This document shows positions 1 to 7,325 of a DNA stretch of 64,000 bases, in pieces; positions within the stretch are counted from its first letter, which is position 1, and every line of letters begins with the position of its first letter. Source of the DNA: Hymenobacter properus (GTDB taxonomy: Bacteria; Bacteroidota; Bacteroidia; Cytophagales; Hymenobacteraceae); the NCBI RefSeq assembly GCF_015694735.1, contig NZ_JADQDP010000007.1, positions 95,194 to 159,193 on the forward strand. The letters run 5' to 3'. A model generated the notes under the pieces. The model was not told the DNA's origin, made no database searches, and saw only the letters and a list, made by a program, of their open reading frames with translations. The position numbers and the translations under genes are program-made.

Positions 1-2316
1 CTGCTCCATAAGTGGGTTGACGATGCTGAACACGTAATTGGGCCCTTCGACCACCCAAATGGCCGTGGGCGACTGCTCAAACACGGCTACTACCAACTGC
101 TGCTCAGCGTCGCGCTGCCGGCGGGTAAGCACGCGCTCCGTCACATCAAACCCGAACAGCGACACGCCCACGTTGCGGCCCTGCTCGCGGTAGGCCTGGT
201 AGGTGAAATCGAAGTAGCGGGTGAGGGCCGGCCCGTCGGGCGGGGCCACACGCATCGGCACCTCGGCCTGAAACTGCCCCACGCCGCCCCGGTAAATGGC
301 GTCGAACAGCGTTACCAGGGTGGGGTTGTCGGGCTGCGCGGCGGCCAGGGTTTGGCCGCGCAGCTCCTGGCCCGGAAACAGGGCCTGGTAGGCGGGGTTG
401 AGGTAGTCGATGCGGTGGTCGGGTTCGCGCAGCAGGCAAATGGCCGCCGGGGCCTGCTCAAACAGCTGAAACACGTTTTCGCGCTCCTCGCCCTGGCGCC
501 GAAGCACCCCCATCATGGCGGCTTGCAGGGTTTCGGCCTGCTTGCGGGCCCGCACCCTGTCGGTCACGTCGAGCACAAAAGCCAGGATGCCCTGCGGCCG
601 CCGCTGCCCGTCGAACAAGGGCTGATAGATGAAGTCGATGTGGCGCAGCTGGGGCTGGCCGGCCGCGTTTTGAAGCAGCAGCGTGGTTTCGGTGCCCACG
701 AAGGGCTCGCCGGTGGCATACACCTGGTCGAGCAGGGCAATGAAGCCTTGCTCTTCCACCTCCGGCAGCAGCTCGGCCGCCTTTTGGCCCAGCCGGGCGC
801 GGCCCGCCGTGAGCGCCAGGTACTCGTCGTTGAAAAAGCTGAAGCGGTGCTCCGGGCCGGTGAGGGTGGCAATGGCCGCCGGCGTTTGGCGCAGAATCTG
901 GCCCAGCAACGCCTGCTGGTGCCGGGCTTGCTCGCGCTGCTGCTCGGCCTCAAACTGGGCGGCGCGGGCCTCGGCCGAGCGGGCCGTCACGCGCAGCTCC
1001 AGCTCCTCGTTGAGCTGCTGCATCTGCTGGTGGGCAAGCACTTGGGTGGTTACCTCGGTGGCCACCACCATGGCGCCGTAGATGCGGCCGTCGGGCTCGT
1101 ACATGGGCACGTACACAAAGTCCCAGTACACGGTTTCGCGGCGGCCGTTGCGGTCGTGCTGGGCGGGCATGGCGTGGGCCACGTAGGGCACGCCGGTGGC
1201 CATTACCTCATCCAGCAGCTGCTCGTAGCCCATGCCGGCCACTTCGGGCAGCGCCTCAAACAAGCCCTTGCCGATGATGTCCTTCTGGCGGCGGCCCCAC
1301 AGGCGGCACACGGTGGGGTTGGCCAGCTCGATGACGTACTGGGGGCCGCGGTACACGGCAATGGCGATGGGGGCCTGCTCAAACACGCGCAGCAGCTCGC
1401 CGCGCTGGCGCTCGGCCTCGGCGCGGGCGGCCTCGGCTTCCTGGCTGAGGCGCTCCACCTGCTGGCGAGCCTCGACCTGCGCCGTGACGTCGACGGCAAA
1501 GTTGAGGACCTCCGTTATCGTGCCTTCGGCGTTGCGCAGGGGCTCGAAGGTGGTGCGGTAGTAGCGGCGCTGCGGCTGGCCGGTGCCCGCGTAGTCGGCC
1601 CAGGCCTCGCTTTCGGGCTGGTAGTAGGGCTCGCCGGTTTCGAATACCCGGTCGAACAACTCGTAGTAGCCCTGCCCCTCCAGCTCGGGGATGACCTCGC
1701 GCAGGGTGCGGCCCAGCACCGGCCGGCCCGGAAACAGGCGCCGGTACTCGGGGTTGGCGTAGCTGTAGCGGTGCTCGGGGCCGCTGAGCAGGGCCACGTT
1801 GGCCGGCAGGCGCTCCAGCACCTGCAGCAGGCGGCTGCGCTCGGCCTCGGCCTCGGTGCGGGCGGCCTGCTCGCGGGCCCGGCTTTCGCGCAGGGCGGTT
1901 TCTACTGCGGTATGGGGGCCTGCGGGGGCGTCGAGGAAGCTGGCTACCAGCAGCCCGGACTGCCGCCGGGCTGCCACTTGCAGAAAGGTGCCGCCTTGGT
2001 TGGCTTGGTAGTGCAGCTCCAGTTCGCCGGTCTCGCCGGTTTCGAACACGCGGCGGTACAGGTCGAACAAACCGTTGGCGGAAGCGTTGGGAAAGTGCCC
2101 CAGGAGCGTGCCCCCGGGCTGCCCGGCCAAGCCCGTGAGGCGCTGGGCCGCGGGATTGAGGTAGTCGAATGCAAAGTCAACTATTTCGCCGCCCTCGGCC
2201 GCGTAGAGCGGGCGCAGCAGGTTGAGGGCCGAGAGCGACACATCGAACACAGCGCGCAGCAACTCGGCTGCGGCCGGGGCGGTGTCGGGCAGGGCCGAAG
2301 CGGGGAAATCAGACAT
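1..2316 (-). CDS. multi-PAS-domain sensor protein, probably histidine kinase (3' end outside window)
   Basis: An open frame on the minus strand starts at ATG 2316 and runs off the window at base 1, so at least 772 codons are present without a stop. The N-terminus reads MSDFPASALPDTAPAAAELL. At least four PAS-type blocks follow, each with phrases such as FDYLNPAAQRLTG, FRYSYANPEYRRLFPG and a repeated 'FDRVFETGE' linker. This is the architecture of Bacteroidota PAS/PAC S-box sensors, which usually end in a HisKA-HATPase module. That C-terminus lies outside the window, so a kinase role is inference. No signal peptide or membrane segment is visible, so it is probably cytoplasmic. The long open frames on the opposite strand are GC-driven shadows. 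Confidence 0.85.
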   Translation of the reverse strand, partial: MSDFPASALPDTAPAAAELLRAVFDVSLSALNLLRPLYAAEGGEIVDFAFDYLNPAAQRLTGLAGQPGGTLLGHFPNASANGLFDLYRRVFETGETGELELHYQANQGGTFLQVAARRQSGLLVASFLDAPAGPHTAVETALRESRAREQAARTEAEAERSRLLQVLERLPANVALLSGPEHRYSYANPEYRRLFPGRPVLGRTLREVIPELEGQGYYELFDRVFETGEPYYQPESEAWADYAGTGQPQRRYYRTTFEPLRNAEGTITEVLNFAVDVTAQVEARQQVERLSQEAEAARAEAERQRGELLRVFEQAPIAIAVYRGPQYVIELANPTVCRLWGRRQKDIIGKGLFEALPEVAGMGYEQLLDEVMATGVPYVAHAMPAQHDRNGRRETVYWDFVYVPMYEPDGRIYGAMVVATEVTTQVLAHQQMQQLNEELELRVTARSAEARAAQFEAEQQREQARHQQALLGQILRQTPAAIATLTGPEHRFSFFNDEYLALTAGRARLGQKAAELLPEVEEQGFIALLDQVYATGEPFVGTETTLLLQNAAGQPQLRHIDFIYQPLFDGQRRPQGILAFVLDVTDRVRARKQAETLQAAMMGVLRRQGEERENVFQLFEQAPAAICLLREPDHRIDYLNPAYQALFPGQELRGQTLAAAQPDNPTLVTLFDAIYRGGVGQFQAEVPMRVAPPDGPALTRYFDFTYQAYREQGRNVGVSLFGFDVTERVLTRRQRDAEQQLVVAVFEQSPTAIWVVEGPNYVFSIVNPLMEQ

Positions 2317-2442
2317 GGCAGAAGAGCAAGCGGGCTGAAAGCCCGAAGATACTCGCTGCGGACGGGCTCAGGGCTAAGTGCAAGCCCGACTGTCTTTGGT
2401 TATGTCAGCCTGAGCAGCGCCGGCTTGGCCGAAAATAACGCC

Positions 2443-3156
2443 CTACTTCCGCCCAAATCGGTAGCGCACGCCCAGGGCAGCGCTGCTGCTGAATCCTCCC
2501 TGATAGTTTTTGAAAAAGTTATCGTAGTACAGCGGCGATGCGAGCGAACGGTTGAGCAACAGGTCCAGGGTGAGGTCGAAGCGCGGGCTCAGGCGGTAGC
2601 GAGTGCCCAGGCCGGCGGTGAGCAGCAGGGTGTTGGTGCTGGCGTGGCCGTCGTAGGGGCTCGTATTGCGGCTTCCGCTCAAGCTGTCGACGTAGATGCC
2701 TTGGTCGGAGCCGCGGCGGTGCACCAGCGTGAAACCGCCCAGGGCGTCGAACTGCAGGCGGTGCTCGGCCTTGCGGGTGAGGGTGTAGCGGGCCAGCACC
2801 GATGCCGAGGTGTTGCGGACAGTGCTTTTGCCCGAGTAGCTGTAGTAAGTGCCCCGGGCGCTGTTCAGGTTGTAGAAATAGCCCTCGCCGTTATAGCCAT
2901 AGGCCGAGCCACTATAGGCCAGCCCTACTTGCACTGCCAGGCGCGGGCGCAGCTGGTAGCCCGCCGTGAGCTGCAGCGGCACAGGAAAGCCGCTGACGCC
3001 GGAGTGGCGGCTTTCGAGCGGCAGATAGTCGCTGCTGTAGGCGGCCAAGCCCACGTAGAAGCGCGGGGCAGGTGCAGCATCGGGGGCGGCTTGGGCGCGG
3101 CCGAGCAATGGCAGGGCCAGCAGCAGGCCACTCAGGGCGGGGCGGAGGTGTTGCAT
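2443..3156 (-). CDS. secreted outer-membrane beta-barrel protein (paralogue A)
   Basis: A 237-residue protein with a clear signal peptide (MQHLRPALSGLLLALPLLGRAQA) followed by alternating hydrophobic strands typical of OmpW/OmpA-like porin-fold proteins of Bacteroidota. It ends in VRYRFGRK, close to the aromatic C-terminal pattern of outer-membrane barrels. I chose the ATG at 3156 because it begins the signal peptide; the frame stays open upstream but encodes no plausible leader. The next gene on the same strand (3329-4021) is a paralogue: both contain PVQLTAGYQ and RLAVQ blocks and the VRYRFG end. Function beyond an outer-membrane location is not evident. Confidence 0.8.
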   Translation of the reverse strand: MQHLRPALSGLLLALPLLGRAQAAPDAAPAPRFYVGLAAYSSDYLPLESRHSGVSGFPVPLQLTAGYQLRPRLAVQVGLAYSGSAYGYNGEGYFYNLNSARGTYYSYSGKSTVRNTSASVLARYTLTRKAEHRLQFDALGGFTLVHRRGSDQGIYVDSLSGSRNTSPYDGHASTNTLLLTAGLGTRYRLSPRFDLTLDLLLNRSLASPLYYDNFFKNYQGGFSSSAALGVRYRFGRK

Positions 3157-3274
3157 GTGTAGAAAAAGGTGTTGGTGTACTGGGTAGATTCCGTCGGGGC
3201 GGCCAGCGTTGCAAGGCACTGCGCAAACCACACCCAAAAACACCTGCTTTTCGCAAAGCAGCTCACCGGTGAGC

Positions 3275-3319
3275 CCATAGAAAAAGCCGCCCTGCCGGAG
3301 CGGGGCGGCTTTTCTATGG
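3275..3319. terminator. hairpin terminator between the two barrel genes
   Basis: An inverted repeat has arms CCATAGAAAA-GCCGCCC and GGGCGGC-TTTTCTATGG around an 8-base loop, with A/T tracts on both sides. It can terminate the minus-strand gene ending at 3329. Confidence 0.75.
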
Positions 3320-3328
3320 ATAGTTTCC

Positions 3329-4021
3329 TCAACGTGACCCGAAGCGGTAGCGCACGCCCAGGCCGTGGGCGGTGGTAAGGCTGCGGGTGATGTAATCCCG
3401 CGTGTCCGACGTCAGCGCGCGGTTCACGGTGAAGTCGTAGGTCAGTTCGAAGTGCGGGTTGAGGCTATAGCGCAGGCCGGCGCCCAGGGTAGCCGTCAGT
3501 ATGTTTTTTGAGTAATGCGACTCGACGGGCTGGGCATCCTGGCCGAATGGACGGGTAGAGATGGTGCCGCGTGAGTTGCCGCCGGAGTGCTCCAGGCCCG
3601 CGCCTCCGAGAGCATCGACCCGCAGGCGGGCCGTGGGGCTGGTGACGGTGTAGCGGGCCAGGGCGGCGGCCGAAATGCTACGCGCCGTGAAAGTGAAGCT
3701 GCCCTCGGTGTAGCCAGTGGGCGAGGCCGGGTTGTTGGAGTTGACCGTGAACAGGTCGCGCGAGGTGCCGCTGTAGGCGGCGCTGGCCTGCACGGCCAGG
3801 CGGGGCGTGAACTGGTAGCCGGCCGTCAGCTGCACGGGCAGCCGAAATTGGCTGCTCACGTACTCCGGGGGGTATTTGCCTATCTTTTGATAATAGCTGC
3901 TGTACACGCCCAAGCCCACAAAAAAGCGGGGCGAAGCCGCCGGCTCCGGCGCGGTTTAGGCGCGGCCCGGCAGGGCAGAAAACAATAGCAGGCCGCTGAG
4001 GGCGAGTAAGGAAGTTCGCAT
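3329..4021 (-). pseudogene. outer-membrane beta-barrel protein (paralogue B) interrupted by an in-frame TAA at codon 22
   Basis: From ATG 4021 the frame encodes a signal peptide, MRTSLLALSGLLLFSALPGRA, then TAA (3956-3958). The same frame then continues open for about 208 codons (TAPEPAASPRFFVGLGVYSS... to VRYRFGSR). Aligned to the neighbouring paralogue, GRA-stop-TAPEPAASPRFF matches GRAQAAPDAAPAPRFY, so the stop replaces a glutamine codon (CAA to TAA). The rest of the barrel is intact. It is a nonsense pseudogene, a very recent mutation, or a sequence error. Re-initiation at the downstream GTG (3919) would give a 196-residue protein lacking a signal peptide, so export would fail. Confidence 0.75.
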
Positions 4022-4272
4022 ACAAGGAAGGGATTGGACTGGTGGAAATGCAATAGTAAGGTCAGCATGATTTTCCAAACAGCCAAAACGTTGCATACCC
4101 CCAGCACGCGCTTGGCCATCTTGATACAGAACGGGCCGTCGGCTAATCTGCCGCTTCGTCGGCCTCATTCGACGCTTCGGCAACGGCAAGTGGAAATCGG
4201 GCTCCGTCTGCGGCCACCTTTGAATCATCAGCCCCGGCAACGCCGCCGCGCCCCAACCCCCAGCCCGTTCTC

Positions 4273-4968
4273 ATGAAAACCGCCCTGTTCACCCTCGCCC
4301 TCGCCGCCGCTTCGCTGGCCGCCCGCGCCCAAACCCAGCTTGCCGCCCCGGCCGCTTCTGCGGAAGCCCCCGCCGACGCCTACACAGCCCAGATGACGGC
4401 CACCATTGCCGAGCTGATGAGCACCGGCGACCCCGCCGCCCTCCGGGCCGTGGCCGCCAAGCTGGAGCGCGCCGCCAGCGCCCGGCCCGCCGACTGGCTG
4501 CCCCGCTACTACCAGGCCTATGCGCTGCTCATCAACGTTTTCCAAAGCAAAGAGGAAGCCGACGCCAAAGACAAAACCCTCGACCAGGCCGAGGCCGCCC
4601 TGGCCCAAGCCCGCAAGCTGCACGGCGACGAATCGGAACTGCTCGTGCTGCAGGCCTACATCTATCAAGCCCGCCTGGGCGTGGCGCCCACGCTGCGTGC
4701 CATGAAATACTCTCCTCTGGTGAATGAAGCCGTAGCCCAAGCCAAAAGGCTCAACCCCGCCAACCCCCGCGCCTACCTGGTGGGGGCCAACAACGTGAAC
4801 TTCATGCCCAAGATGTTCGGCGGCGGGCCCGAGGCCGCCAAGCCGCTCTACGAAGAAGCCCAGGCCAAATACACCGCCTTCCAGCCCAGCAGCCCGCTGA
4901 TGCCCAACTGGGGCCAGCGCCAACTGCAGGCCCGCCTGCAGCAGTACGCCGCCGCGGCCACAAATTAG
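4273..4968 (+). CDS. secreted helical-repeat (TPR-like) protein
   Basis: A 231-residue protein starting at ATG 4273 with a signal peptide (MKTALFTLALAAASLAARAQ). The mature part is alpha-helical and alanine-rich, with TPR-like periodicity: WLPRYYQAYALL, then DQAEAALAQARKLHGDESELLVLQAYIY, then a conserved tail with RLNPANPRAYLVGAN and FGGGPEAAKPLYEEA. This layout is common in Bacteroidota periplasmic proteins annotated only as hypothetical or TPR proteins. It is probably periplasmic and has no visible catalytic motif. The gene stands alone on the plus strand, followed at once by a palindromic repeat. Confidence 0.75.
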   Translation: MKTALFTLALAAASLAARAQTQLAAPAASAEAPADAYTAQMTATIAELMSTGDPAALRAVAAKLERAASARPADWLPRYYQAYALLINVFQSKEEADAKDKTLDQAEAALAQARKLHGDESELLVLQAYIYQARLGVAPTLRAMKYSPLVNEAVAQAKRLNPANPRAYLVGANNVNFMPKMFGGGPEAAKPLYEEAQAKYTAFQPSSPLMPNWGQRQLQARLQQYAAAATN

Positions 4969-4975
4969 ATAAAGA

Positions 4976-5080
4976 ACGTCGTGCCGAGCGCAGCCGAAGC
5001 AGCTCGCGTGCCGAAGTAAACCAATCGCATGAGTTGCGTTGCGCACACGGGATGCCTCGGCTGCGCTCGGCATGACGTCT
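4976..5080. repeat. intergenic palindromic repeat, family 1, copy 1
   Basis: The left arm contains CGTCGTGCCGAGCGCAGCCG and the right arm CGGCTGCGCTCGGCATGACG, around a loop of roughly 40 bases. The arms have diverged (AAGCAGCTCG against GATGCCTCGG). It lies between the secreted helical-repeat gene and the LytS-type kinase. Confidence 0.85.
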
Positions 5081-5116
5081 GGTTCTATTTCTTCCGGACC
5101 TTTCTCTCTTTCTTTG

Positions 5117-6229
5117 ATGCCCACTTCCTTGCCTGCCGCCGTGGCCGCTTCCGATTCTTCTGTGCCTGCCTTGCCTGATGTGTTCCGGGCAGCGCCCACT
5201 TCGTGGCGGGCGTTGCGCCGGGCCGCGGGCGTCATCCTGCTGCTGGCCCTGGGCATCAGCGTGCTCATGAACCCCAACGCGCTGCACAGCTGGGCTTCTT
5301 TCGCCATCACCTACGCCTACACCGTGTGCTACAGCGTGGGCTTGTGGCTCACCAACGGGTACGTAGTGGAATGGCTCAACCGGCACTACCCCTGGTCGTC
5401 GCAGCCGCTCAAGCGGTTGCTGCTCACGCTGGGTGTGTCGTTGGGCGGCTCGGTGCTGGTGATAGTGCTCATGAACGCTGTGCTGCTGCTCATTCAGGGG
5501 CAGCCGCTGGCCCGGTTGTGGTCGGGGCAGATGTACTGGCAGGTGCTCATGCCGCTCATCATCACGGTCATCATCTCGCTGTTCAACCACAGTAGGTCGT
5601 TTTTCTTTCAGTGGCGCGACGCCGCCGTGCGCGCCGAGCGCCTCGAAAAGGAAACCGCCGTGGCCCGCCTCGACTCGCTGCGCCGGCAGGTGGACCCGCA
5701 CTTCCTGTTCAACTCCCTGAACGCCCTCACCAGCCTGGTGGAAGAAAACGACCCGCCGCGGGCCGTGCGCTTCATCCGCCAGCTCTCGCAGGTGTACCGC
5801 TACGTGCTCGACAGCGAAAGCCAGGAGCTGGTGCCCCTGGCCCAGGAGGTGCGCTTCGCCGAAAGCTACCTCTACCTGCAGCAAACCCGCCTCGGCGACG
5901 CCCTGGCCGTGGAAATGGACTTGCCGCCCGCCGCCCTGGCCCCGTACTACGTGCCACCGCTGGCCCTGCAAATGCTGCTCGAAAACGTCATCAAGCACAA
6001 CGCCGCCTTTCAGGCCCAGCCGCTGCGGGTGACCGTCACGCTCGACGCGGAGAAGCAGACCCTGACCGTGCGCAACACCCGGCGCCCGCGCCGCCTCGCG
6101 CCGGGCGAGTCGTCGGGCCTGGGCCTGAAAAACCTGGCTGCCCGCTACGCTTTCCTGACGGATAAGCAGCTGGTGATAGGGGAGGAGGCCGGCGAGTTCG
6201 TGGTGACGCTGCCATTGCTGGTGCTGTAG
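5117..6229 (+). CDS. LytS-type sensor histidine kinase
   Basis: A 370-residue membrane kinase. There are four hydrophobic segments in the first 155 residues. A His_kinase domain follows with the phospho-acceptor His195 in QVDPHFLFNSLNALTSL, then a degenerate HATPase region (LLENVIKHNAA for the N box and SSGLGLKNLAARY for the G box). The frame is open further upstream, but that part is encoded by the palindromic repeat. ATG 5117 is the first start outside the repeat. It is followed by a LytTR response regulator (6356-7156), the usual partner: the pair senses an unknown signal at the inner membrane and controls transcription. Confidence 0.9.
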   Translation: MPTSLPAAVAASDSSVPALPDVFRAAPTSWRALRRAAGVILLLALGISVLMNPNALHSWASFAITYAYTVCYSVGLWLTNGYVVEWLNRHYPWSSQPLKRLLLTLGVSLGGSVLVIVLMNAVLLLIQGQPLARLWSGQMYWQVLMPLIITVIISLFNHSRSFFFQWRDAAVRAERLEKETAVARLDSLRRQVDPHFLFNSLNALTSLVEENDPPRAVRFIRQLSQVYRYVLDSESQELVPLAQEVRFAESYLYLQQTRLGDALAVEMDLPPAALAPYYVPPLALQMLLENVIKHNAAFQAQPLRVTVTLDAEKQTLTVRNTRRPRRLAPGESSGLGLKNLAARYAFLTDKQLVIGEEAGEFVVTLPLLVL

Positions 6230-6248
6230 GTGCATGTTCCCATTTAGA

Positions 6249-6342
6249 AACGTCATGCTGAGCGCAGCCGAAGCATCTCTACTGCAGTAGTAAATAATTA
6301 CTTGCGCGGTAGAGATGCTTCGGCTGCGCTCAGCATGACGTT
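6249..6342. repeat. intergenic palindromic repeat, family 1, copy 2
   Basis: The arms are CGTCATGCTGAGCGCAGCCG and its complement, continuing into AAGCATCTCTAC. The inner sequence contains AGTAAATAATTAC, which recurs in copy 13. It sits between the kinase and its response regulator and may separate or attenuate their transcripts. Confidence 0.9.
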
Positions 6343-6355
6343 CTTTGATGTTCAA

Positions 6356-7156
6356 ATGATTTTACCCATGCCTCTCCGCGCCCTCATTGTCGAAGACGAA
6401 CCCCTTGCCGCCCGCCGCCTGGCCGATATGCTGGCCCGCCAGCCCGACCCTGTGCAGGTAGCGGGCACGGCCGAGGCGGTAAGCCAGGCCGTGCAGCTGT
6501 TGCAGGCCGGCCCGGCACCTGATGTGCTGTTTCTCGACATCCACCTGGCCGATGGGCTGAGCTTCGAGATTTTCGAGCAAACGCCGGTGCGCTGCCCGGT
6601 CATCTTCACCACTGCCTACGACCAGTACGCCCTGCAGGCCTTCAAGGTCAACAGCGTGGACTATCTGCTCAAACCCATTGATGAAGAAGAGCTTCAGACG
6701 GCCCTGCGCAAGCTGCGCGAGCGGCTGCCCGCCGCCCCGGCGCCCGCCTTCGACCCCGCGCTGCTGGCCCAGCTGGTGCAGCAGATGCAGCAGGGCGCGC
6801 CGCCCGCCGCCAGCTACAAAACCCAGTTTGTGGTGCGCGTGGGCGAGCACCTGAAAGTGGTGCCCCTCGACCAGATTGCCTACTTCTTTAGCCTCGAAAA
6901 AGCCACTTTCCTGCAAACCACCGAGGGCCGCAAGTTCGTGGTTGACTACACCATGGACCAGCTGGAGGGCCTGCTCGACCCGCGCCGCTTCTTCCGCCTC
7001 AATCGGGCCTACCTGGCCCAGCAGTCGGCCATTCAGGACATCATCCACTACACCAACTCCCGCCTGCAAACCGTGCTCAAGCCCACCGCCCCCGACGCCC
7101 AGGTGCTGGTGAGCCGCGAGAAAGTGAACGTGTTCAAAAGCTGGCTGGATAGGTAG
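6356..7156 (+). CDS. LytTR-family response regulator
   Basis: A 266-residue two-domain regulator. The receiver domain (about residues 5-125) has the acidic pair in LIVEDEPLAARRL, phospho-acceptor Asp61 in VLFLDIHLADG, the TTAY switch threonine and the lysine of YLLKPID. A LytTR DNA-binding domain (about 158-266) follows, with FFRLNRAYLAQQSAI and the closing VSREKVNVFKSWL. The start is either ATG 6356 or ATG 6368 (MPLRALIVEDE); upstream codons fall in the palindromic repeat. It is the cognate partner of the LytS kinase just upstream and resembles the second regulator at 10106-10918, suggesting a duplicated system. Confidence 0.9.
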   Translation: MILPMPLRALIVEDEPLAARRLADMLARQPDPVQVAGTAEAVSQAVQLLQAGPAPDVLFLDIHLADGLSFEIFEQTPVRCPVIFTTAYDQYALQAFKVNSVDYLLKPIDEEELQTALRKLRERLPAAPAPAFDPALLAQLVQQMQQGAPPAASYKTQFVVRVGEHLKVVPLDQIAYFFSLEKATFLQTTEGRKFVVDYTMDQLEGLLDPRRFFRLNRAYLAQQSAIQDIIHYTNSRLQTVLKPTAPDAQVLVSREKVNVFKSWLDR

Positions 7157-7178
7157 CGTGAAAGAGTAAAATGAAAAG

Positions 7179-7288
7179 GACGTCATGCCGAGCGCAGCCG
7201 AGGCATCTCGCTCGGGGCAGTACTTCAATCGTCCAACGATTTTGATTACTACCACACGCGAGATGCCTCGGCTGCGCTCGGCATGACG
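7179..7288. repeat. intergenic palindromic repeat, family 1, copy 3
   Basis: The arms contain CGTCATGCCGAGCGCAGCCG and AGGCATCTCG. The loop contains ACGATTTTGATTACTACCACA, nearly the same as the loop of copy 9. It lies between the convergent LytTR and TonB-receptor-like genes. Confidence 0.9.
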
Positions 7289-7325
7289 GGGCTTGTTACT
7301 TGCGTTTACACTTCCTCGAAGCTGA

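Noticed and set aside
352..3162. 936-codon open frame on the plus strand
   Set aside because: It is antisense to the PAS sensor and the barrel gene; the residues (long runs of Gly, Leu, Ala, His, Gln, Val) are those of a GC-rich shadow frame.
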